The notes under the pieces were generated by a model. The model did not search any database. It saw only the letters and a program-made list of their open reading frames with translations, and had not been told where the DNA came from. A program made the position numbers and the translations under genes. A stretch of DNA of 64,000 nt from Bilabrum cf. latius (Eukaryota; Bigyra: Bicosoecida; Bigyra; Bicosoecida): the NCBI GenBank assembly GCA_965178125.1, contig OZ237762.1:806001-870000 (forward strand). The letters run 5' to 3'. Shown one piece after another: positions 23,607-35,776 of the stretch (positions are counted from its first letter, which is position 1; each line of letters starts with the position of its first letter).

Positions 23607-25909
23607 ATGGCTGCAGCACGCGATGATGCTCGGCAGCCGGTCCGTCTCCGCATCGCACACTTCAATGACGTCTACGTAATGACTCCGAGATCACAGGCCC
23701 CCGAGGGTGGTGCTGCTCACTTTGCATCTGCTATGCAGGAGCTGCGGGAGTGCCGAGACGACTTTCAGAGGAACTCGGATGACTTCCTGACGCTGTTTAG
23801 TGGGGACGCGTTTTTCCCCTCTATGCTCTCAACTGTGACAAAAGGAGCTCACATGGCAGAGCTTTTGCCCATGCTTGGGGTAGACGTGTGCGGGTTGGGG
23901 AACCACGAGCTAGACGGCGGCGCTGACAACGCTGCCAGGCAGATACAGGCGTCTGCTCTCCCTTGGCTGTGCAGCAACTGCGACGACAGGTACACGGGGG
24001 AGCCCCTGGCGGGTTGCAAGCGAACGCATGTGTTGGAGCGCGCAGGCCTCCGGATCGGCCTCATGGGCCTGATTGAGGGTGACTGGATCGCGACGCTGTC
24101 GATGGACACAGCGGACCTTGTCTACCACGACTTCTGTGAGGCGGCCAGGAGGCTCGAGAAGCAGCTCAGGGAAGAGGAGGGCTGCCACATCGTGATCGCG
24201 CTGACCCACATGCGAGTGCCCAACGACCACAAGCTGGCCCGCGAGGTGCCTGGGCTCGACCTCGTGCTGGGGGGGCACGACCACACCGTCGAGGACGCGT
24301 TCGTGCGGCCTGCGGGCGGCGGAGAACAACCGGGAGAGGGAGAATTGACCGAAGAAGGCGGCCCGGAGGAGGCCGAACCGGCCGCCCCAACGGCCCACGC
24401 GGACAGCGGCAGCAGTGTGACGAGTGCGATGAGCGAGGCGCAGGTGGAGCGGGTCCTGTCGGGGTTCTCCGTGGTGGCGGGCGGGGCCGTGGGAACAAAG
24501 CACAGGGCTGCGGGAGGCAGCAAAGGGGCGGGTGGAGCTGTGGCACAATCGGAAGATGGCGCCAGTAGCACCCCGTCGGAGGTGGGCCGCACTGTGACGT
24601 CACAGTCCGTGCGGGCTGCCCGTGGGGCCCTTGGGTTCGACGACGAGGGCGCGGCCGAGGCAGCGGGGGAGGGGGGACCGGAGGAGGGCGCGGCGAGGGC
24701 GGGGGCGACGGCGGGTGCGGGGACTGGGACGGATGAAGGCTCCTCCGTGGAGCAGTCTAGCCCGCTGTCCCCGCGGGAGTCGCTGATGCACCCTCGGTGG
24801 TCGGGGTTCCGCGTGTCTGCCTCAAGGGGCGGGGTGCGGGTGGTGAAGAGCGGGACCGATTTCAGGGACCTGGGTGAGGTGATCGTGGAGTACTGGCCCC
24901 CTGCTAGGGAGGGGATGGGGGAGAGTGGCGGTCCCCCGCACCGGGGTGAGGTCCTGGTGGGGGTGCGTCACTTAGTGGTGGGGAAGAACTTCCCCCCCGA
25001 CACCAAGGTGGGGGCACTCGTCGAATCGCACGAAGCCAAGCTGGGGTCAGCCATGGGGAGCATCATTGGGGAGAGCGTCGTGCCTCTGGACGCGCGATTC
25101 GCAGCGGTGCGGACACGGGAGACCAACATCGGGTCACTGCTTGCAGACCTGATGCGGGAAGCCGTCAAGGCGGACGTGGCTATCCTCAACAGCGGAACTA
25201 TCCGTGCTGACGACGTGATGGGCCCGGGCCCGCTGCAGCTGCGGCACCTGGTGACGCTGCTGCCCATGCAGGACCCCATCGTGAAGATCCGGATCAACGG
25301 GGCACAGCTACTCAGCTGTCTCGAGAACGGGGTCAGCAAGTGGCCCGAGCTAGAGGGAAGGTTCCCACAGGTGTCCGGCATGCGCTTCGCATTCGACGGC
25401 AGCAAGGCACCGGGCAGCAGGGTGGTGCCCGGCAGCGTGACCGTGAGTGAGGGCGAGGGCGAGGCCCCCCTGGACCTGGAGAAGACCTACACTCTCTCCA
25501 CCAAGGGGTACCTCGCCCTGGGCAAGGACGGATACGGGGCCATGGCCGAGGGCGAGGTGCTCATCGACGCGGAGCAGGGGCCCGTGCTGCCCAACCTGCT
25601 GCGGCAGCGTCTGAGGGTGCTGGCAGCGCTGAACGGATTCTCCAGGAGCAACGTGCGCTCGTCACACCCCGCGTGGCAGAGGGCCATGCGGGCAGTGCGC
25701 CGCAGCACGCGCAAGCTCCGCCGCCGCGCGAGCGTGGTGCAGGAAGCCTCCGAGCACAAGGGCCTCGCCGCCCTCTGCCGGCAGCAGTCCTTGGCCGAGG
25801 ACGAGGGGGCGGTGGATCGCATGGAGGAGGCAAGGAGAACCAGGAAACAGGCCCGGAGCCGCGTGAGGAGGGGTTTATTTCAGGATGGCAAGGCCGGAGG
25901 AAAACCCAC

Positions 25910-25966
<57 letters not shown>

Positions 25967-27107
25967 TGAGGAGGAGGAGGAGGAGGAGGAGGGTGTGAAA
26001 GATGGGGTCGGTGACAGGCCTGCCTCCGGGGCTGGCCCTGGCTCTGGCATTCCCGCGGGCGAAAGCAGTGGTCACTCAGCGGCAGGCACGGATACAGAGG
26101 ACGACGGGCTGTTTTCGGCTGCCAGCGCCACTGAGGATGAGGAGGGGGAGCATAAGGACTGCGACGAGGACAAGAAGGGCGAGGGGTTGGGGCTGAGGAG
26201 GGGTCGCCGGGACTCGATGGCAATGGAAAGCAAGCACGAGCAGCGAGCGGCGAGAGCGTATGCCGCCATGTGGTGCAGGCGGGATTAGAAGGTCCAAGGG
26301 GACGGTTAGGGAAGGGGTACTGGTGCATTGCACGGTGGTGGATTCCGGGTTGCTCCCGCGGAGCTCCGTGAGGCTGCTGGTGAGCCCAGAGATAGCGCCA
26401 GTGGCAGGGGCAAGGGTATGGACGAGTCGGGTGCAGCGGAGTCCGGTGTTGGTGAAAGAGCTGGATCCAAGCCGACGGCGGCCGTCGGCATGTCCCGCGT
26501 TGTGTCTGCGCCGGACCGCATGGACAGCCGAGGCCTGGGCAAGCGCATGGCCCTGGGACCGGACGCCGCAGGGCCCGCGCGCGCGACCAAGGGCCACAGC
26601 GACGGGCAGGCTGAGGCTGGCGGGCCCGAGTCCAAGCCCAGCGGGGGTTTGTCCATCCGTGCCCCCCAGGTGGAGAGGCTTGCCTCCGGGGGAGCAGGGG
26701 CAGGGGCAGGGGCAGGAGCAGGAGGGTGCGGGATGCTTACCCCGGGCAGCGCCGCGTGGGCCAGCCACGCGCATCACATCGAGAGCGAGAGGAGAGACGA
26801 CCAGGAGAGGGCAGAGCGGTTCCTGCACCTAGCGAGGTCGCCCTCGCTGCACTCGCACAGGCTGGGAGTCGTGCGTGTGGCGGCCCCACCCGCGCCCCTG
26901 TACGCCCTGCACCCGCGCATGGAGGGCAGGATCAGGGCAGTGGTGCCCGGCCCTGCCCTGCCGAGTGCCAGCGAGGTGGCTCGCAAGACCGCGGCTCTGC
27001 GGGAGCAAGCGGCCGAAGAAGCCAGGAAGGCTAACCCGGGGAGTGGGGGTGCAGGTGTGGATGCAACAGCGGAAAACGATGGGGATGTTGGGCTGGCGGT
27101 GGACTGA
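23607..27107 (+). CDS. 5'-nucleotidase-type (calcineurin-like) metallophosphatase with polyQ and long C-terminal extension
   Basis: 1,166 residues, one exon; TAGs at 26286 and 26307 are read as Gln, stop TGA. The N-terminal metallophosphatase domain shows the metal ligands in order: H-F-N-D-V-Y, S-G-D-A-F-F-P-S, G-N-H-E-L-D, A-L-T-H-M and G-G-H-D-H. After a ~190-residue low-complexity insertion comes the nucleotidase C-terminal domain: R-T-R-E-T-N-I-G-S-L-L-A-D, VAILNSGTIRADD, LLPMQDPIVKIRINGAQLL. The family hydrolyses nucleotides or related phosphoesters. No signal peptide is seen, so a cytosolic enzyme is likely. The tail has 18 consecutive CAG codons followed by poly-Glu. The ORF continues through two TAGs into a ~270-residue tail of unknown role. 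Confidence 0.85.
25911..25964 (+). repeat. (CAG)18 polyglutamine tract
   Basis: Eighteen perfect CAG codons inside the metallophosphatase gene, followed by a GAG-rich poly-Glu run. None of the glutamines in the tract is coded by TAG. Confidence 0.95.
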
Positions 27108-27379
27108 GGTAGAGTCTAGGGAGATGAGACCCCACGGGTCCGATTCGATTCAATTCGGCTGCTCGTTCCGTCATATATGGATCGGGGCGATGGCCAGGGT
27201 CGCATCAAAAGCGTGGCGTGCATAATTGCGCACATGGATCTGTGTGCACGCTGGCCAGTGGCCGCGCATACCAGGACCGGGCGCCAAAGGTACGCACCCA
27301 GTGGGACCCCACACAGAATATCGAACTGTTGCATCACATTCATGCACAGCTTGTCCCCATGCACATGCTCTCGGAACAG

Positions 27380-28954
27380 TCACACGAACTTGTCGCCCTC
27401 CCTGGACACGACCTTGCCATCCAAGAAGCGCATCCCGCCGCCATGCTGCGCGTCTAGCCTCCGCATCTGCTTGCGCACCTGCTTGGCCTGGGCCTTCGCG
27501 TGCCCGATTGCGGAGCGCACCATACGACCCCGGCTGTCTAGCCACAGCTGGGTCGGCGCCTTCTCCTTGCCCTTGCCCTTGCGCCTAGCTCGCTTCGCTG
27601 CCTGCTTGGCCTGCTCCGCCTCCTCCCCCGCCACATCCACGCCGGCCGCCAGGGGACGGGAGCTGCCGAACCGGGCCAGCACCCGCTCGTGCGCCCGCTC
27701 CTCCTTCCTGGCCTCTTCCAGGGAACAAAGCAGCTCCCGGCGCCGGGCGTGCCACCGCCGCCACAACCATCCGCGGTACTGCTCCAGTGGCTCACCGCCG
27801 CCGGGCCCCGCTGCACTCGTCACACCATCTTCGCCCGACGGAGGCACCCAATCGGGCAGGGAAGCCACCTCGCCCAAGCCCGGGCCACCGGCGCCACCCA
27901 TGTCCATGCCACCGCTGGCCCCGCTAGATTTCGGGGACGGCACACTGCTCTACCCCGCCGCGGCACTGCCGGCCGACCCGGCCGCACTCGTCACGCCTGA
28001 GGACGCGCCAAGCATCAGCATGGCTGCCTCATCCGGGGAGCCGCCGGCGCGCTGGAGGGCCCAGATCGCCAGGCCGAGACCGGCGGCCGAGCCAGTGTCC
28101 GCACCGCTGCTGCCTGCGCCTGCGCCAACCATCTCGACTAGCCGGTTGGCCGCGGCCACGGCCTCACGGGAAGCAGACTGTCCGCTGGAGCACCTGCTTT
28201 CGTGGATTCTCGCGAGCGATGCGGTGGCAGAATCGATGGTCGCGCCAGTGTCACGGACAGGCGCCTCGTGTGACGAGAGCGCACCAAGAGCGGCTCTGGC
28301 GCGGCGCACTGGGCCGGCTTCTGCCTGCGAGGCAGCCGCTGCCTGGGACACCGCTGCGGCTGCTTCTCGCGCCCGAGCCACCTGTGCAGCCGTTGCAGCA
28401 GTGGTGGCGGGGGCAGAGGCGGGGGCAGAGAGGCCGGACTGCTCCGTAGTGGTTGCGGCCGAGCCACTACCACGGCCCGCTTCTTCGCCGGCTTGCTCAA
28501 CGGCTGCCCGATCGCTCCTATTGGGTCGTCGGCGGGTGTCCACGCCGCCTTTCTGTTTAGCTTTCCTGCCTTTCCGGGGTCGCCTGGACTTGCGAAGGGA
28601 CTTTTCCGGCTTGTCGGTCAGTGGGTGGCACTCCTGACCGCTTGCTGCGTCCTTCGACCGAGCATCTGACAGCTCTCGAATCTCTTTGGTGCGGATTAGC
28701 GCAGCCTCCGAGCAAACATTCCAGTCTCCCAACTCTGCTAACATCTCCGCAAGATCCTCAAGTTGAATGCTTGCGTCTGCAACCAACCCTGCTTATATGT
28801 ACGAGGAATATGTCATGATTGGTTGCTAAAATGCAACTGAACGCTTTTTACAAGATAATATGATGCAAGAAAGCGGCTAAAACTAACCAGCAGCGTACTA
28901 TGCCACGTCTTCGTCTTCCCCAAAGTAACCCAGCATGGCCTTCGAGTAGCTCAT
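27380..28954 (-). CDS. CCDC43-like protein with N-terminal helical domain
   Basis: Exon 1 is 28888-28954 and exon 2 is 27380-28788, with a 99-nt intron (gttagt...agcag); 491 residues. TAGs at ~28905 and 27950 are read as Gln; stop TGA. The splice joins MSYSKAML...DVAQYAAG to [19 protein letters not shown], which resembles the PWI-like N-terminal fold of CCDC43 proteins, though only by pattern. The middle is Ala/Gly/Ser-rich. The C-terminus is a basic coiled coil ([13 protein letters not shown]) ending in [16 protein letters not shown], an ordered block that is probably conserved. The exact role is unknown. The start lies 217 bp from that of the divergent ARP2 gene. Confidence 0.65.
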
Positions 28955-29171
28955 TGTCCAAAACCTTCCCAAAACCTGTCTACTGGGTCAATCCACTAAT
29001 GATTTTTTAGTATATAGCCGAATACATGACAATGAGTATGTTCTGTGTTGGTTTCCACGAAGAGTTTCGAAGAGGTTGTGGCTCCGGGTATCCCACTCGT
29101 CACAGTATCAAATTCTGGAAATCCGATGTGCTTCTCGGCTTGCACCGAGCTTGCCACCAAGATCGAGGACC

Positions 29172-30461
29172 ATGGCTGCCGCTGGTGGTGCTGCTTCAGG
29201 AGTTGCGACGCCTGACTGTATTATTCTAGATAATGGTACTGGTTTCGTGAAGGCAGGGTACGCTGGAGACAATATTCCGAGGCATGTCTTCCCATCGATG
29301 GTTGGGCGGCCGACCTTGCGTGCTGAGGAAGACGTGATCGGGGACGTAGAGCTCAAGGTATGCGCATTGATTGTGCAACCTCCAGTAATTCTCTCTCTTA
29401 TTTCACGCATCGCTATTCGTGCATCGACTTACCAGTGCTCGCAGGATGTGATGGTTGGTGACGAGGCCTCTGCAGCACGGCGCGCCCTAGAAATCACTTA
29501 CCCAATGGAAGAGGGCAAGATTAAGAACTGGGATGACATGGAGATACTGTGGGACTACGCTTTCAATGACAGACTGCAAACAGAGACAAAAGGGAAAAGG
29601 ATCGTGTTGACTGAGCCGCCGGGCAACCCACGAGCGAGCAGGGCCAAAGTGTTGCAGTACATGTTTGAGAAGTACGAGATGGACTCTGTTTCTTTGAATG
29701 TACAAGCCATGCTGACGCTGTATGGTATTGGATCTGTGACCGGTCTAGTCGTTGACAGCGGGGACGGCGTCACCCACATTGTTTGTGTGGCTGACGGCTA
29801 TGTTCCAAAACACCTCGTAACTCGGCTGGATGTTGCTGGCCGCCATGTCACAGAGTACTTGGCAAAGCTCATGCTCCTTAGAGGGTACGCTTTCAATTCT
29901 ACGGCTGACTTTGCTACAGTTCAGGAGATCAAGGAGAAGTACTGCTACGTTGCAAAAGACCCTGCAGAAGAGCGGAAACTGGCCCTCGACACGACAGTCT
30001 TGTTGGAGAAATTCAAACTTCCGGACGGCCAGGATATCAAGATCGAAAGGGAGAGGTTTGAGGCCCCTGAAGCCCTTTTCAACCCATCGCTCATCGATGT
30101 GGAAAGACCTGGTTTAAGTGAGATGGTCTTCTAGACGATTTAGAAGGCTGACATTGATCAGCGTCGTCTGTACTACCAGAACATTGTTCTTTCTGGTGGA
30201 TCGACCATGTACCCCGGGTTGCCTACACGCCTCGAACACGACATGGTGAAGATGTACTCAGATCGAATCGCTAAAGGGAATGCGAGAATCGTCGAAGATA
30301 TGGCTATCACGATCAAAGATCCTCCGAAGCGTAAGCACATCGTGTTCAATGGAGCTGCCCTTGTAGGTGACCTCCTTAAGAGTAGCCCTGAGTTTTGGAT
30401 AACAAAGGCACAATATGAGGAGGAGGGGGAGCGGGTACTAGACAAGTATCGCACACTATGA
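29172..30461 (+). CDS. ARP2: Actin-related protein 2 (ARP2/3 complex subunit)
   Basis: Exons 29172-29357 and 29445-30461, intron of 87 nt (gtatgc...ctcgcag); 400 residues, the usual size for ARP2. ARP2 pairs with ARP3 as the pseudo-actin dimer that nucleates branched actin filaments. Diagnostic blocks are [34 protein letters not shown]-like ([21 protein letters not shown]), ILTEPP-like [53 protein letters not shown] and [17 protein letters not shown]. Two in-frame TAGs (30132 and 30141) give E-M-V-F-Q-T-I-Q-K-A-D-I-D; the second falls on the glutamine that animal ARP2 has in NTIQAADID. The stop is TGA. This is one of the two clearest proofs that TAG is Gln here. Confidence 0.95.
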
Positions 30462-31084
30462 TTTGTTTACCAGCTAGATATTATTTTACACATTCCCGAA
30501 AAGTAGTGTAAAGAACTGTCAACAACACTTTTCAACAACAAAATATGGATTTTGAGCTGCCACGTTATACTTTCATATTTGACTGTATAACGCTTGATGT
30601 ACAATATTTACCATTTAGCCGGTTTGTTGATTGAACATAGTATGGCATTGATATAAAATTTAGTAGTACTTGCATGATATTTGACAGATTCTGAGTCGTT
30701 GTTGGCATGTCATGAGATAATAAACATGCAGCTCAGCAACGTAAGTGACAACCAAAATAGTTACGTAAGACAGGATAGTGAGGGTTTGATCGCATAGTGT
30801 GCAGCCAGTTCGCCATCTGCCCCGGCAGATACGCGGCTCTGGTTCAGCAGTAGTGGCGTAACAGTATGCTCAATCGGATGTCCTTATTTTATATTTGCAT
30901 GCAGGTGCTAAGCTACAGCAATGGAGTAGTAGTAGTTGTAAGCTGGTTGTGCCATAATACATTTGGTAGCACAAACATGATACTCATTGTTGGTTTTAGG
31001 GGTTACCTAAACGTATGTTGGGACGAATCAAAGCCAAATTCGAGCCTGTTCCGCCAAGTACTGTTTGTTATTTTTTAGTTTTCA
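30462..31084. other. Convergent intergenic region, 623 bp
   Basis: AT-rich sequence between the 3' ends of ARP2 (+) and the 1,533-residue gene (-). It must hold both 3' UTRs. I saw no gene, repeat or RNA in it. Confidence 0.5.
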
Positions 31085-34000
31085 TCAATAACAACACCAC
31101 AAACAACATTTTCCTTCAACTTCCTTTACTGCATCACCCGCGCTCTATGGATCCGTAAGACTAAGGTCTGTCTCCTTTTCTTGCTACACCTCAGTTGTGA
31201 TAATTACGGACTCCCCCTTCGAAGTTGGTGAGACTGGCACTCGCCTTGCCAATGCCAGCTATCCTTCTCTGCTTTCAAGCCAATCTGGAGCGACATTCTT
31301 CAGTACATAGTCGCACATTTGCTCTGCGATACCCCCAAAAACATCGCTTGGGGGAGGTGGCATCCTCCGCCTGGTGTCCTTGGAATGAAGATTAACATGC
31401 ATCGCACCTCCGCCAAGACACTTGACAGCCACATGAAACGCCTGAAGGCCAGATGATTGGGCATTATAAATTGAAAATGCTCTATCCCTTCCCAAGCTAT
31501 CCTAGTCAAGTGGATCGAGCACAGAACCCAGAACAGGAAGTTGCTACTCAGAGCTTAGCATGCTGTCTATGTCTCCAGCCTGAATTCCAAGAGCCTAGAG
31601 AACTTCCTCTGTATAGCTAGGTCGGACAAAAGCAACCCCAATTAGTGGACCAAGAAGTAGCAAGCGTTGCTTGCTCAAATCATCTACAGTTCCCTCGAGA
31701 TGCTGAAGTTGCAAGCCAACAAGAATATAACCCGCTATACACTGGCAAACAATTTCCTGTGCTCTATCAAGAAAAGCTTGTTCTTCTTGCCTATTCTAAC
31801 TGCTTGAGACCTGGTCTAAGATGGATGCCACTTCTTTCCATTGAGACTCAATGTCAAGTATCTCTAGCAGAGACTGCACCCGAGGCCACTGGTCTGGTAA
31901 CTTCTCCTTTACGAACTCCTGAAATCCAAAATAAGACTACTCGTCATCAAACAATGCATTGAATGCATCAACTGCGCGGGACTCGTGATGAGTAATGTGC
32001 TTTGCCCAGCACTAAGAAATACTGCTGCACTGTGCCAGCAACGTGTGGGTAGCTGGCGTATCATCCAAGAGCTAGTCAATAAGGGCCTCAGATTCGCGAC
32101 AACACTATGCTACTAAGCTCTCTTCATCTCCGGCTTCATTCGTGGAACGGGCGTGTTCAAGTGCTGTCTCTGCTTCCACACTCAGCAAGCGAAGCGTTAT
32201 ACTCCATGCAGCACGCCGCTTGCTCATGATGCTTCGTTCTAGCGCATCTACAAGATCTGCTGGAAGCACGCGCCCACTCAAGATTCGAGTCTGACCGTGA
32301 CTAGACCTATCCTGCGGTGAGTCGTGCCATGTGTTTCCAGAGTCTTCGCCAATACTCGACACAAAACTAGCATGCTACCCGTATGATGGCCCCTAGCTGC
32401 CGGTCTCAGCTGGGGCTTGCGCACCTCCTCCTACTTCTCGAGCGCCTGCTACACTTGCAGCAGGGGTAGATCCACGATCACTTCGGTTCATTACGCTGTC
32501 AATCACAGTTCTACTACGTCCAGCTTCCCTTGCGATGATTGCTACTGGCTACATGGCAGCTCGAAATGCCTTCGTCGCCTTCAGCTGAATGACCTCTTCG
32601 AATGGACACCCTCTCAAAGCTCCAAACGTCGATTGGCGTGTATAGTGCATGGCCTGCAGCGGTGGTGACGATAGCTCTATGCACTCATGTAGCAATCGCG
32701 CGCTGGAAATAGTGAGCAAGCCCCACTGGTGCATCCTAGATCCACAGCCACTGATGGAATGGCGATCGCACGCTTTCATCGCTTCGGGCCTTGAGCTGGC
32801 TGGCACCCATCGTGCTCGCCGCACGAGCTGGGCGATGGATGACAACGGCGTGCTCCGGCCCACGGTAATTATTCCCAGGGCTAGAATCTGACCAACCGGT
32901 ACATCCTAGCGTGTAGGTAGTTGCGGTTTACCTCTTGCACTTGGATCGCTAATGATTGTGCCTGTGGGGTGGGTGGTATCTTGATTCACAGCCACACCCC
33001 GGCTACTGGGCTCACGGGCAGTTATCACGAGTCTGCGGGGTGTCGTCGGCGAGGAGAGCTGCTGACAGGCTCCGTTGTCAGCCTTGCCAGATACCGCGCG
33101 AGGTAAACGCATGCCTTCTTCAGGCTCAGGTGTCGGGCTCCCCTCGTAATCCACTAGCGTGGTAGTCTGCGTGCGGGATACCTGCTGGATACTGCTTGCA
33201 CTGAGCCGCTGGTCGCGCAACGTGATTACTCGTTGCCCACGTTGCCGTGGCTGTGCCATCGAAGACGTCGCGCTTGCTGACGGCGTGCTGCTGCTAGGAG
33301 TGTACTCAAGCAAGCACCGAGGGGGTGCCATGAACGAGCCCTGGATCACGAGAGTATCACCACCGCTCGCGGATCCAGGGCTGCCTGTCAATTTTGCGGC
33401 GTTGAAGGTGCCTACAGTCGAACAAGCATTCGAACGGTGCACTGCCCGATCATAGACAGGGTCCGGGATGCCCATGGCCGAACAACAACTGGAGCACTTG
33501 CTGTTCTTCCGCGCACCCCCGGACGAGCATACACGTGTGTACATGGCCATGGCGCACCCCAGCAGTGCAGCCCAGAAGCCAGCGCCCGCGTTCTATTTCG
33601 CCAACGATACTGGGGGTATGCGTCTGGCGGAGTCCTATGTCTCGGCAAAAAGGTGGCAGGAAACTATGCACCCGGCAGCGCACAGAACAGTGGCTTCGAC
33701 CGTCTAATTGCTGGTCGACTCTAGTTCAGCGCACCAGTACTCGGCAATGCAAGGTGTGACGCGTGCCCGGTGCAAATCATACCAGCTCCATGCCGCAAAA
33801 ATCAGTGCGATCTGCTTCATCCAAGTGGAGCCACCAACCGCCCCATCACTCTGCTTGCCAGGGGTCTCTCGCACAGTCGGCATGAAACCCCCTTCCAGCT
33901 GCAATCCATGCGTGTCGTTATCACTTGGCCCGAGGCTTGGAAGTCCAGCAGCCGCCCCCGAGCGCTAGGAGCCGTCAAACCGCCGCGCGGATGCAGCGGG

Positions 34001-35686
34001 TGATACCATCCTGGCGAGCCGCTGCATGGTGGTACACCCACTGGTTGCGTGCTTTACTGCGGCTGGTGCGAGTCTTGACCGTACCTGCGCACACACCGCA
34101 CTGGCACGAGTGCTAGCGGCGCTAGCGGGATACTGGTGGAAACCCACTGCAGTGGAGGCGAGCAGCGGCCAGGCGGCCTCGAGCTACTCAACGAGAGTCC
34201 CGGCTTGACCTGCCAGGCGGGCTCTGGCGCGGTGCGGCGCTGCAGCAGCAGCGAGAAGGTTGTAAGATGCTCGCACGGCGTCCATATCAAAATGTGGGTG
34301 CCGTGTGGAATCTCGTCTGGGTCGCGCGTGGGCTGTGCGAGCGGAGTCCATGGCAGCATCCTCATGGTGGTTCTCATCGATAGACACTCGCAATCGCGGA
34401 ATAGACCGAGGTAGGCTCTCAATCGATAGGCGTATGCCCTTGAGCAGAGTGGTGCTTGGGAGGCGCGAATGCCGGTTCCCGCTGGTTGCAACGGCAGCAG
34501 TTCGACGGACTAGCGGAAGGCTAGCCCCTGCAGCATCTCGGCTGGTCGTAGGGCGAGGCCCCTCCGGAGCCTTGTCACCTTCATAGTTGGTATCGCACAC
34601 CTGGAGCTGTCCCATGGCGCTCAGCAATTCTGCATGAGCGCGGTCCTCGGCTGACACGTCTGCCGTCGCTGTGCCCCCCGCGGCCAACCCACCGACGATT
34701 CGCAGGTCTTCCAGCCCGCTGCAGTGGGCTGCCAAGATTCGGACGTTTAGCTCTGTCCATGGTACTACGTGCTTTGGCAAAGGCGCATCACCGCCGGCAC
34801 CTGAAGCTGCCCCCGCGTCTGAGTGCCTCGTCAGGTCAAGCGATCGAAGTAGCTGCTCTACATGCTCACGCGCATGCTCAAAGTCTCGACATTGGCTTCG
34901 AATGCTATTTCGGGCACTCGAAGGCAGCAGATAAACACTTGATAGCTAGGTTTGGGTTGCTCCACATCTGGCTAGGCTTGCTGTTGCAAGCAAAATAGGA
35001 GGAAGCCGTACTCCACTTGGACGGCTCTGCTAGACCACACGATGGCTTACAGCGTCATTCTGACTGAATTTGCACTGGAGTAGCGCAGCAGAACCTTGCT
35101 GCGCACCTATTGTGCGACCGAACTACTGCCATCGCTAAGAAATGGTTGAAATGACACGGTCTGAAGATCGCCAGACTTGGCCTTGGTCGTCCACAATCTC
35201 GAGGTCTATCTAGTCGCAGTCCAGCCAAACTGCGAGACTGCGTCGCAAACAGTCAAATGTGTGCTAAGAGCTTATCAAAGCTGACACCTGGGGTCTACCT
35301 GGGCGTTCAATCAAAATGCTGACTGCGCACTCTGTAGTTTCAGCAAGCAAAACAGAATCGTGCTCGGATAGCCATCCTGGCAACACGCGGGGTCGATCAC
35401 CCGGATGTACACTCGGAGACTCAAGCTAATAAGGAATTATTTCAAACAGCAAAGGTGCCAGGCCCGGTCCCAACTATTCGCCTATTTTGAGCATAGCACT
35501 TTCTTCGGAGTCGCGAGGAGATAGAAACACGCTTCCAATGCAATGAGTCTTTCCATCCAGATGACTTCGGACGACAGGTATTTTTGTGAACACATCACCG
35601 CGCTCCATATTAGACTGACCTGAACGGGAAAAGTAAGCTCCCAGGTTCGCAATGCAGCTCACACGAGTCGGGTTCAGTGCATTCAT
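31085..35686 (-). CDS. Large unknown protein with at least 28 in-frame TAG codons
   Basis: Reading TAG as Gln, the frame is open from the ATG at 35686 to TGA at 31085 (1,533 residues, no intron). TAGs include 35474, 35426, 35264, 35210, 35135, 35123, 35030, 34946, 34184, 33704, 33635, 33593, 32906, 32549, 32105, 32072, 32012, 31937, 31796, 31595, 31544, 31502, 31259, 31184 and 31145. Residues ~600-720 include three moderately hydrophobic segments (KQIALIFAAWSWYDL, ATVLCAAGCIVSCHLF, GFWAALLGCAMAM) that could be membrane helices. The C-terminal ~400 residues are helical, with a conserved-looking core (KQRLLLLGPLIGVAFVRPSY; FSIYNAQSSGLQAFHVAVK). No family is recognised. The start is 90 bp from that of the divergent cyclin gene. 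Confidence 0.7.
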
Positions 35687-35776
35687 CTTCAGTATTGTGT
35701 ACACTCGTCATACTCTGCTGCAGCTTCTCTGCAGTAACAAGCGACATCAGGGGAGTTGTACAGCAACTCTTGTGGT
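35687..35776. promoter_or_regulatory. Compact bidirectional promoter region, 90 bp
   Basis: This is the whole space between the start codons of the minus-strand 1,533-residue gene and the plus-strand cyclin. Both promoters or 5' UTRs must overlap here or extend into the opposite gene. No consensus elements are called. Confidence 0.4.
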
